DNA of 20,011 nucleotides from Rhizophagus sp. LPA8_4_AMF (lineage: Eukaryota; Glomeromycota; Glomeromycetes; Glomerales; Glomeraceae), in NCBI GenBank assembly GCA_021464525.1, contig JADRCO010001359.1, positions 1-20,011 of the forward strand, given 5' to 3'. Below are positions 8,659 to 17,240 of this stretch, in pieces. The position numbers were made by a program, and so were the translations under genes. Each line of letters begins with the position of its first letter. Position 1 is the first letter of the stretch. The notes under the pieces were generated by a model. The model had not been told where the DNA came from. It worked only from the letters and a program-made list of their open reading frames with translations, and made no database searches.

Positions 8659-10780
8659 CTATACCCACTTCCTAAATTTTCTGGTTTTTTTATAAATTTC
8701 AGATGCTTTTTGCTTGTCAATTTTAGTTCCAATACCATAGCTATAACAATCTCCTAACTTTATTATTCCACGTGAACATCCATCAGCTGATTGCTTAAAC
8801 AACTCAAAAGCTTTATTATAATCTTTTTCAACACCATTTCCATTTTTATAACAATCACCAAGATATAGCATAGCTACTAAATTTCCATTATTTGCAGCTT
8901 TTTCATACCAATAAACAGCCTTTTTTAAATCTTTTTCAATACCTATTCCTTTTTGAAAAAAATAACCAATGCTAAGTTGTCCACGTGTGAAATTTTTATT
9001 AGCTGTTGTTTCAAAGTAATTTAAAGCTAATTTATTATTCTTTATAATTCCATATCCAATAAAATAACAATAACCAACAAAATATTGTGCCAATATATGA
9101 TCATTTTCTGAAGCATTAATAAATAATTTAAATGATTTCTCGTAATTTTTACTTGTTACAATTCCCTTATAATTAAAATATCCAAGTAAAAAAATTGAAT
9201 TTGAATTATTTTGATTATTTAATAGCCAAATATAAAATTCTTGTGAATTTATATTATAACTATTAAAATATTCAATAACTTGCTCTTTTTCGAAATTCCC
9301 TTCAATTCCTTTATTTCTTAATTTATAAATTAAATCATTTATTTCATCAACTATTCTGTTAAAATCTTTTTCAGTTATAAATTTCTCTTGTTTATTTGAT
9401 GCTGCTATATTATCAATTTCTTTTGTATTCATTTTATTAAAATTTTGAATAAGTTGAGATAATTCTCCTTGTGATTCTGAATTATTGGTTCTTAAAGGGG
9501 CCTCACTAAGTTCTTGCTCATTTGATAATTGAGGATTTTCTGTTATTATATCTGTTTTTGTAATCATTGCTTTTAACCAATCAACTACTTGATATATAGT
9601 AGGACGATTATCAGGCTCACCATCCCAACATTCTAAAATAAATAAAAATATAAGAATAATTAAAATAATACTCTAGTTAGATTTAAATTAATTTTACTTA
9701 CTAGTATAAATTTCCACATAATCTTTGGGGGTGTCAGGAACAATCGTTTCTCTATAGCCTTGTGAAATGTCATAAATTAAACCAACATCATAATGTTCAT
9801 CTTCAGCATAAAAAGGAGGTTGACCACTAGAAATTTCCCATAATAATATGCCAATACTGTAAACATCACTTTTTTCATTTAATGTATACATTTGGTTATT
9901 ATTATTTCTTCGTCTGCTAAAGCTTTTAGGATCAACGTAAGGAACCATTCCAAATAATTTAGATTGAAAGTTAGATGATGCCCCAATTCTTTTTGATAGG
10001 CCAAAATCCGCCAATTTGATCGTGTTTTTATGGACTAATACATTGCCAGAGTGCTATTAAAGAGTACATACTAAATGAGTAAATATAAAAATTGAATTAC
10101 CAACAATGATTAAAATAATAATTACCAAGTCACGATGGATAATCTTCTCTACATGTAAGCATGATACCGCGCAAGCTAACTGGTACGCCATAAGGTACTT
10201 ATCGTCCCAGGTAAGTTTATCAAAGTTTTCCTTTAAATAATTTCGAAGACTACCACCGTCAGCGTATTCCATTACCAACATATAATTATTATTAAGATGA
10301 TTTTCTAAAAACAAAAAAAAAAAAAAATAATTATTGAAATGCAATTTTGTGAATAAAGCTTAAAATATTATATTCTTTATAATACCTGATTCAAATTTTG
10401 TTATTCCATGACAACGAATAATATTATCATGGAAATCAACTTCACGTTGAATTTTTAACTAAAATAAATTCAATTTTTTAAAATAAATAAAAATTATGGA
10501 GAAAAAAAAAAATTTAATTATAATATTAAATTACCTCACAAACAATTTCTTTCATGGTGATATTATTAAGACTAAAAAAAGATTTCAAGGCAAAATTTTT
10601 TTCTAAATTTTTCCAGTTTGCACGATACACTTTTCCAAAACCTCCGATACCAATTTCTTGAAAATTACAAAATTCTTTGTATTCATAATATTTTAAATGT
10701 TCTTTAACAATAGCTTCTTCAATCCAATTAATCCATTCATTTGTATTTTCGGTATTATGTATTTGCTTATTATCAGACAT
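8659..10780 (-). CDS. Gene B: TKL-type protein kinase domain fused to Sel1 repeats, C-terminally truncated
   Basis: Five exons on the minus strand: 10535-10780, 10386-10458, 10126-10304, 9702-10053 and 8659-9632. The four GT-AG introns sit at the same codons as in gene A and the spliced product is 607 residues. The start at 10780 (MSDNKQ) is preferred over an upstream ATG at 10819 because it lines up with the gene A start. Kinase features: glycine loop GIGGFG (44-49), ALK lysine (K66), MEYADGGSL, intact HRD (163-165) followed by LHSGN, DFG (182-184), [22 protein letters not shown] and GEPDNRPT. All catalytic residues are present, so it may be active. The linker from M306 leads to about five Sel1 repeats. 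The sixth repeat is lost to a frameshift and the product ends [10 protein letters not shown]. The truncated protein may still work, or decay may be starting. Probably a cytosolic signalling protein; substrates unknown. Confidence 0.85.
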
Positions 10781-10888
10781 ATTGAATAATAATAATTGGC
10801 AGAAAAGTTTTAAAAACAATAAATTGAAAGGTCAAAATTGTAAAATTTTATTGTGTACACGGTAACGAAAATAATTCCATTTTAAGTA

Positions 10889-10920
10889 TTTTATGCAACT
10901 TATTCTCCGATTATTGTCGC
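10889..10920 (-). promoter_or_regulatory. Conserved upstream block of gene B, TATA-like
   Basis: On the minus strand it reads GCGACAATAATCGGAGAATA and then AGTTGCATAAAA, about 110-140 nt before the gene B start. It matches the block at 3663-3695 before gene A with one A-T pair fewer. Possible core promoter; the function is inferred from conservation alone. Confidence 0.4.
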
Positions 10921-12080
10921 TAGGTATCACCAAACAAAAAAAAAAATTATTACTGCACTAACCGCAATAATGACGATTTTCTCGCACGAAAAATCACGTG
11001 ATATTATTTCATCATCGTTGTAAATTGTATTTTTCATAAGGACAAATTTTTTTAGTATGTGATCCACAATTAATTTAGTAAAATTGTCATTTCGTGACAT
11101 TTTATTCCAGGGCACCGAGAAAAGTTGTGATTTAATTCATCAAAAGTCAAAACTTATTCGTCATAATTTATCACACCGAACTTTTTCGCGTTAGAGTGTT
11201 AGTGCATAACACTGTAATGCGGAAAAAATCACATGATCGCGGAATTTTCCTCAGTGTCCACTGGTGAAGGACATTGGGATCATATCAGTTTGTAAGGCCA
11301 TGCTTTAATAGTTCATCTGTAGACATATTTTGCTTACATAAAGGTCTGTTTACAAAAGGACTAGATAAACAAGTCGGAGGGTAGTCGTCATTGTTCTTTA
11401 AACTCTACAAAAGAACATTTCGTAATGAAATTATATTTACGGTAGTAATAAAAGGGTTTGAGTTATCAAAAAAAAAAACACTAAGGATGATATAAAGCTC
11501 TTCTGATGGGAGAAGTAGTTTGCTACTTTTTTATCAGAAAAAAGTGTGAAACGGTGGGGCTTGTCAGTTTAGTTGGTTCAAAAATTTTGAAAGAGTTATT
11601 TTTTTTCTACTTTTTTTTTGTCGCATTCATAATTCATTGATACTTAGTAATTTTAAGTTTACCATTATGTAAAAAATTCTTCGAACACATGATTTTTAAT
11701 ATTTTTATATTTATAAAAATATTTAAAACTAACATCTTTCATAAGTTTCTTTATCAACCTTTCTTTTATATATGCGATTATCTGAAAAAATAAGTATCAA
11801 TGATATTGAGCAATTATTTTTCAAAAAAAAAAAAAGATTCAAATCCACATGAGTTTTATAATCAAAAAACGACATTACAATTTAATATATATATAATATA
11901 TATATTCAGCTAACTTGATAGTAAAAAAAATATTTTGCAATACTTAAGACTTTTATTTATTATATTATTATATTAAAACACTATTTTGTAAATTAAAAAA
12001 TAAAATAATATAACAAATTTAATTGATTTACATTTTACGATTTAATAAATAAAGATTTAAATGATTTTAATTGATTTTTT
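10921..12080. other. Intergenic region between genes B and C
   Basis: Bases 10950-11010 carry the flank seen before gene A (CCGCAATAATGACG, then CACGTGATA). The open frame at 10927-11115 runs through this flank and is not accepted as a gene. The 11160-11640 part shows no gene; AAGTAGTTTGCTACTT at about 11513-11528 is a small perfect hairpin without other terminator features. The 11650-12060 part is the duplicated 3' flank of gene C, homologous to 8080-8510, and includes a TATATATA stretch at 11885-11905. Confidence 0.5.
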
Positions 12081-12950
12081 TTAAGCATTTTTAATATATT
12101 TCGTGAATCCTGATTCACCTTGTTTGGCAGATTTTTCATTCCAATCAATCGCTTTATCTATATCTTTTGTAATTCCATCTCCATCTTCATACATAATACC
12201 AAGATTATATTGTGCTACTCCATTTCCTAAATTTGCTGATTTTTGATATAATTCAAATGCGTGTTGCTTGACAACTTTAGTTCCAATACCATTGCTATAA
12301 CAATATCCTAACATCATTATTCCATTTGAATATGAATATCCTCCTTCAGCAGATTGATCAGATTGCTTGAACAATTCAAAAGCTTTATTATAATCTTTTT
12401 CAACACCCTCTCCATTTAAATAACATCTACCTAAATTATAAATGGCCATTATACTTCCATCATTTGCAGCTTTTTCATACCAATAAAATGCCTTTTTTAA
12501 TTTTTTTCAATATTTATTCCACATTGATAAAAATAACCAATTTTAAGTTGCCCATGTGCGAAATTTTTATTACCTACTTTTTCATAATATTCGAAAGCTA
12601 CTTTTTCATTTTTTATAGTTCCATATCCACATTCATAACATTCACCAACAAAAGATTGTGCTAATATATGATCTTTTTCTGATGCATTAATTAATAATTT
12701 AAAAGCTTCCTCATTATTTTCCCTTGTCTCAATTCCAAAATAATTAAAATATCCAAGTAAAAAAATTGAATTAGAATTATTTTGATTATTTGATAACCAA
12801 TTATAAAATTCTTGTGAACTTATATTGTAATTATTAAAAATTTCAATAACTTGCTCTTTTAACAATTCCCCTTCAATTCCTTTATTTAATAATTTAAAAA
12901 TTAAATCATTTGTTCCTTCAATTATTCTGTCAAAACCTTTTTCAGGATGG
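12081..12950 (-). pseudogene. Gene C: Sel1-repeat remnant without its kinase half
   Basis: On the minus strand homology to exon 5 of genes A and B begins at about 12944 (EKGFDRIIEGTNDLIFKL) and stops abruptly there. The kinase exons and the MITKTD linker are absent, and an in-frame stop lies just beyond. The frame runs through four Sel1-like repeats to about 12510, where one base is missing (gene B reads EKDLKKA; here EKN then stop). It resumes as [12 protein letters not shown] and continues from 12449 to the TAA at 12081-12083, covering the last repeats and ending SGFTKYIKNA. Repeat residues are otherwise well kept, so the loss is fairly recent. The two frames, 122 residues each, could be taken for separate genes, but alignment to gene A shows one broken gene. 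A probable Helitron end lies just beyond the break. Confidence 0.8.
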
Positions 12951-13158
12951 ATTAATTTTTAATAAAGCTAAGCTTTGAGCCTTAAAGATAAGCAGGCTTA
13001 TAAGCTGCCAAAAGACTCAGTTCTCATCCTTAAATTTAATGACACGTTAATTATGGCTTTTATGGCACAGAAATAATTATAACTATATACATAGTTTTAA
13101 CAATTTTGTTGTTAATTTAAGTTAGTTAAATATTTCGTTACTATAACAATAGTAATTA
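12945..13158. other. Segment joined at the gene C break, no gene seen
   Basis: It contains short self-complementary words (AAGCTAAGCTT; GCAGGCTTATAAGCTGC at about 12990-13006) and AGGATG at 12944 facing CATCCT at about 13024, which could be the foot of a small foldback structure. No coding content is recognised. It may be part of the mobile sequence that cut gene C. Confidence 0.35.
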
Positions 13159-13514
13159 TCTTTTCTATATAGTATACCAATATATATTATACTTTGTGTA
13201 TTAGATAAGAACCTTACACTTCAGTACAAGTTATATGTATAATAATGAATTATCCTATTACCATTTTTATAAATGACACAAGTTATACTACAATAAAAGC
13301 ATTCAAAGAAGAAAAAAAATTGGTCTTAATCATTTTTATTATATAATTTAACTGTAAAATAAATAAAAAATGTTATTTCATTTTTCATTAAAATAATCCA
13401 TAGATTTTTTGTTGATAACTCTATTTATTTATATAATATTTTTATGTATATAATTTATTATATATTGATTATAAACATTATTAATCCTGGTGCGAAGCAA
13501 TGGGCGACTGCTAG
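13159..13514 (+). mobile_element. Probable non-autonomous Helitron
   Basis: The 3' end shows the two Helitron hallmarks. An imperfect hairpin at about 13488-13506 (CCTGGTGC, loop GAA, GCAATGGG; two wobble pairs and one mismatch) is followed a few bases later by CTAG at 13511-13514 and then a host T. A possible 5' end is TCTTTTCTATATAGTATA from 13159, preceded by A, giving the A/T insertion context known for the family. The 356 bp between have no coding capacity. The 3' end is better supported than the 5' end, which could lie elsewhere between 12945 and 13165. Confidence 0.5.
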
Positions 13515-13586
13515 TTACTACTAAAAATAAAATTTGAAAATAAAATTTATGGCTTTTTTGAGAAAACTTATATTCTACTTTGTAAT

Positions 13587-14729
13587 TCATTTTTTTTCTT
13601 CTTGTATAATAACTTTCTGGAGCATTCCGCCCTTAGATACATTAACTACCTCATTCTTTGAGATTCGAGAACTAACTCCTTGCACAATGCCATCCACTAG
13701 AAAAATCATAATATCTTCATATCTCCCATCCCTATTTTTTTGCAAATAACATAATTCTTGGATTATCCATTCTTCATTAGAGTTCATGGCTTCTTTTATT
13801 TTCTTCTCCCAAGTCTTTTTGTCTAAATTTTTGCCAAATTCAATTCCGTCACCCCGAGATAAATCGCCCGGTTTTAGCACCGATTTATCTTTGCTTAAAA
13901 AATTAAGGTTTTCGGTCAAATCATTTTTAGATAGAACATAAGTTTTAGGAATGACATCCATTTTATCTCTCTTCCGCAAAAGGGTTAAAAATGATTTGTC
14001 TCCGGCAATAAATAGGGCTTCAAAAGAAGGTAGTTGAGGTAAACCTAATTCGGCTACTTGAACTACAAATTCGGCTTGTTCAACCAACACCGAATTACAT
14101 TTCCAAAATAGTCCGGTGGGGGCAAAATTAATGAGGTCCTGAACAGTATTTTCCGAAAGATGGAAAATTTTTCCTTCTACATTCACCAAAGCAAGTTGTT
14201 GCACTATTAAATCTATTTCTTCATTGTAGTCAACTCTTGTTACAATAAAAGCTATTTTTGAACCTAATTTTTGTCTGTGATATTCTAAATAAAATGTTGG
14301 CTTAGGAGCTAAGCCGGTTTTAGTAATTAATGATTTTTCTTCCACTAAGGGACTAATTAACCAACCTCCATGGGTAGCTGCACTTAACTCTAATATTTTT
14401 GGATTTCCTTCTTGGTCCCAAGCAAAATCAATTCGCATTATATTTACTCCAACTTTGCCATTTTTCCAAAGGTTTTTGACAATTCCGTATCTTGACTCTA
14501 TCCAAGAATAAGAATCAGTAAAATTTTCTTTCTGAATAGTGTCTAGCAAAGTTTCATTAGTTAACTTAAAAATCACTTCTGAGATTGATTTTAATCTTTC
14601 AAATTGGTTGGGTGATAATGCAAAATAAGTATCTTTACTAAATTTCAGATTTAAACTGGCTGGTATGCTATCTCTGTTTTCTGTCACTTGCACTTGTTCT
14701 GTTTTTTTAATTTGTTTTTCGTGAGCCAT
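13587..14729 (-). CDS. ATP-grasp-like ligase, possibly circularly permuted, intronless and bacterial-looking
   Basis: A single uninterrupted 380-residue frame. RIDFAWDQEGNPKILELSA (99-117) resembles the metal-binding R-x-D and acidic E strand that lies N-terminally in circularly permuted ATP-grasp enzymes such as eukaryotic glutathione synthase. Then come AGDKSFLTLLRK (242-253), the ATP-lysine motif VLKPGDLSRGDGI (284-296), WIIQE (321-325) and a closing VDGIVQGVSSRISKNEVVN (345-363) with GG (367-368). ATP-grasp enzymes join a carboxylate to an amine or thiol through an acyl phosphate. The substrate here cannot be read from the sequence; a peptide or glutathionylspermidine-type ligase is one option. 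The usual E-x-N is E-x-S (114-116). No signal peptide or membrane segment is seen. The gene has no introns, is clearly richer in G+C than its surroundings and has no visible paralogue here, all in line with transfer from bacteria. It starts at 14729 just after an AT-rich leader and ends 73 bases from the Helitron end. Bacterial contamination is less likely because fungal-type DNA adjoins both sides. Confidence 0.7.
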   Translation of the reverse strand: MAHEKQIKKTEQVQVTENRDSIPASLNLKFSKDTYFALSPNQFERLKSISEVIFKLTNETLLDTIQKENFTDSYSWIESRYGIVKNLWKNGKVGVNIMRIDFAWDQEGNPKILELSAATHGGWLISPLVEEKSLITKTGLAPKPTFYLEYHRQKLGSKIAFIVTRVDYNEEIDLIVQQLALVNVEGKIFHLSENTVQDLINFAPTGLFWKCNSVLVEQAEFVVQVAELGLPQLPSFEALFIAGDKSFLTLLRKRDKMDVIPKTYVLSKNDLTENLNFLSKDKSVLKPGDLSRGDGIEFGKNLDKKTWEKKIKEAMNSNEEWIIQELCYLQKNRDGRYEDIMIFLVDGIVQGVSSRISKNEVVNVSKGGMLQKVIIQEEKK

Positions 14730-15456
14730 ATAATTAAATTTATTAAATTACAGTGGTCAAAAAAAGTCTTCAGAATCAAAAAAAAATAACAACTTTTGCA
14801 GAAATTATTAAAATTGAACCACATTGTAACCAAGTCGAAATTGTATTATAAGTCTTATAACAGGAGTTGGATATGGTTTCACATCATCGTATGTATACTT
14901 GCCGCCCATTCCCCAAAAAAGGAAATTTAAACAATTATTCATGTCGATCTCATTGTTTAAATTCTGGGCAGCATTAAAGCTTAATGTAGGCTAATTTTTT
15001 AGGATTTTGTACCTGTCAGGATGAGTCATCAGCAAACTTTTTAGGGTAAAAATCTGCGCAGTTCTGTGGCATAAAGATCTGTGCAGTTCTGCGACCCTGC
15101 CGCTGCACTGTACAGAAAAAAATTACGCAAATCATCAAGATTTTAAAAATCTGCGCAGAATTTTTATTATAATCGTTTAATATTAATTAGAATGAATGTA
15201 ATAAAGTTTATTTTATATGTAATAAAGTAATAAAGTTATATTGTTTTTTATTAAATGTAATCTATTCTATACAATAAAGTACGTGTTTTTATCAATGATA
15301 ATAAATAAAGAATTAAACTATATATTTTTCTAAACTATGCGAAATGTTAAGCTGTGAAATGTTCCAGCCAATCATAAACCATCTCCACAAGGAAATGAAT
15401 GTTATTAATGGTTCATTTCAAAAAGAAATAAAAAAAGATATTTCGATAGTATTTAC
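14730..15456. other. Intergenic region upstream of the ATP-grasp-like gene
   Basis: The first 120 bases are an AT-rich leader without recognisable boxes. Bases 14860-15120 are richer in G+C and include the repeat at 15047-15160. From 15180 to 15440 the sequence is AT-rich with short AATAAAGTTA-type direct repeats (15200-15235). No gene is seen. Confidence 0.45.
15047..15160. repeat. TAAAAATCTGCGCAG repeat cluster
   Basis: TAAAAATCTGCGCAG occurs exactly at 15047-15061 and 15144-15158. A third, mutated copy (TAAAGATCTGTGCAG) at 15072-15086 forms a 25-bp tandem pair with the first, both followed by TTCTG. The G+C-rich piece between (GACCCTGCCGCTGCACTGTACAG) is unlike the local DNA. This may be part of a dispersed non-autonomous element; no terminal inverted repeats could be fixed. 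Confidence 0.45.
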
Positions 15457-17240
15457 CTTTGAAATTCCGTCCAAAACCTAAAAAAAGAATGAATGAACGT
15501 TGATTAGTGCCAACTTTTCGTTTTCAAAGAAATAAAAGAAAAACAAAGATTTTGAAATAATACCTTGAAATCTTGTAAAAGTCCCGTCCAAGAACCTTCT
15601 GAAACCTAGAAAACAAAAAAAATACAAAAAAAAATGGACGTTAGCTAACGTTCGTTTAATAAAAGTAAAAGAACAAATTTCAAAGTTTTACCTTCGAAAT
15701 GGGAGACAGGAACTGAACTTCGGCTTCCTGAACCTAAAAAAGAGATAAAGCGGTAGTAATGTTATGCTAAAATAAACAAAAATAAAAAATGTTCGTTAAA
15801 ATTAAAAACAAAATTTATTTTCTTTTTGAAATTACCTTGAAATTGAGTCTAGGATGTACCTTCGTTGTTCTGGTCCTACAAAATATAAAAATGAATATTA
15901 GCTAACGTTTGTTAAATAAAAAGATTAAAAAAAAATTAAAGAATTTCAAAATTTTACCTTTGAAATTCACGTCCGAAAAGCCGTGGACCTACAAACCCTA
16001 TAAAAAACACAAATGAAACATTAGTCAACGTTTTGTTAAATAAAAAAAATTTATATCTAAAAAGAATTTCGAAATACCTTTGAAATTCCATCCAGAAGAT
16101 GATAAGAAAACTGTAACCCTACAAAAAAAGTAAACGTTTCGTCAAATAATAAAAAAAAATTAATAAAAATATAGAATTTTGAAGTTTTACCTTCGTAATA
16201 GAGTCCAAGACCTGTACTTCGGTGATCTGGTCCTATAAAGAACAAAAATAAAATAAACGTTAGTTTGTTAAATATATGAAAAAAAAATCAAAAAAAAATA
16301 TTTGAAGCTTCGAAATGACATCCGGAACCTGTACTTCAGACCTACAAAAAACAAAAAAAAATGAATGTTAGCCAACGTTCATTAAATAAAAATTAAAAAG
16401 AACTTATAATATTTTGAAGTTACCTTCGAAATGGAACTGGAGTTGTTCTTCAGCATCCAGGGACCTAATAAAATAAAAAAAACGAACATTAGCAAACGTT
16501 TGTTAGAATGAAAATAACCCAAAAAGAAAATTGAAGTTTACCATTAAAATTCCGTCCAGAACCATACTTCGGCGTTCTGGACCTATAAAAAATAACAAAA
16601 CAAATGTCAGTAAATGTTTGTTAAAAATAACAGACAAAAAAATTTCGAAGTTCTTTTACCTCAAAATTTCATTCAAGACCACCAGAAAGTTGCGCCTACA
16701 AAAAAAAGAAAGATGAACATTAGCAATATTTGTAAAATAAAATATAAAAAAAATAAACCACTTCAAAGTTTTACCTTCGAAATGGAGCCTGGAGCTGTTC
16801 TTTAGCATCAGTACCTAAAAAAAATAAAAATGAATGTAACGTTCGTTAAAAAAAATATAAAGAAAAAACAAAAAAAAAGATTTTTTACCTGTCCAACCTT
16901 TGAAATGGAGTGTCCGGACCTAATAAAATAAAAAATGAATGTTAGTAATGTTCGTTAAAATAAGAATAAAATAAAATAAAATAAAAATTTTGGTTTTACC
17001 TTCGAAATGGAATCCGGAGCTGTTCTTCGGCATTCAGTACCAAAAAAAATAAAAAACAAACATTAGCAACGTTCGTTAAAGTAAAATATAAAAAATAAAA
17101 TAAAGATTTTTTACCTGTCCGACCTTCGAAATGGAGCGTCCGGACTTAATAAAATAAAAAATGAATGTTAGTAACGTTCGTTAAAATAAAATTAAAATAA
17201 AATAAAAAAATTTCATTTTACCTTCAAAATGGGAGTCCAG
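15457..17240 (-). repeat. Array 1: about 16 tandem micro-exon cassettes, about 115-bp period
   Basis: On the minus strand each unit is an exon-like core between an acceptor (usually TTTATTTTATTAG or TTTTTAG) and a donor GTAA/GTAM, with an AT-rich intron-like spacer of some 70-85 nt. Most spacers carry a CTAAC-like branch site about 20-25 nt before the AG. Cores: 15457-15477 (21 nt), 15564-15605 (42), 15692-15733 (42), 15836-15875 (40), 15958-15997 (40), 16078-16118 (41), 16191-16232 (42), 16308-16341 (donor lost), 16424-16464 (41), 16542-16582 (41), 16660-16695 (36), 16775-16814 (40), 16889-16919 (31), 17000-17040 (acceptor lost), 17115-17144 (30) and one starting at 17222. The 42-nt cores read as 14-residue repeats: VSEGSWTGLLQDFK, VQEAEVQFLSPISK, DQITEVQVLDSITK. 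Units of 40-41 nt would shift frame, so if this is a gene it is partly decayed or uses exon skipping. No first exon with an ATG or signal peptide was found just upstream. Some secreted effectors of these fungi are said to have intron-split repeats; a link is only a guess. Confidence 0.65.

Noticed and set aside
10927-11115. Minus-strand open frame of 62 codons starting MPWNKMSRND
   Set aside because: It lies in the 5' flank shared with gene A, where the frame is not kept, and matches nothing recognised.
11513-11528. AAGTAGTTTGCTACTT hairpin as a terminator
   Set aside because: Intrinsic terminators are not expected in this nuclear genome and no gene ends there, so it is probably chance.
12464-12664. 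Plus-strand open frame of 66 codons
   Set aside because: It is antisense to the Sel1 repeats of gene C, with phenylalanine- and isoleucine-rich shadow composition. The frame at 8548-8757 is a similar shadow of gene B.
13534-13749. Plus-strand open frame of 71 codons
   Set aside because: It is antisense to the end of the ATP-grasp-like gene and has no recognisable features.
16531-16805. Plus-strand open frames across array 1, and a minus-strand frame at 16057-16245
   Set aside because: They cross cassettes and spacers alike and are by-products of the repeat. The splice signals support short minus-strand cores instead.
15457-17240. CRISPR array
   Set aside because: The period is regular, but repeats are imperfect, spacers are related to one another and AT-rich, and the surrounding genes are eukaryotic.
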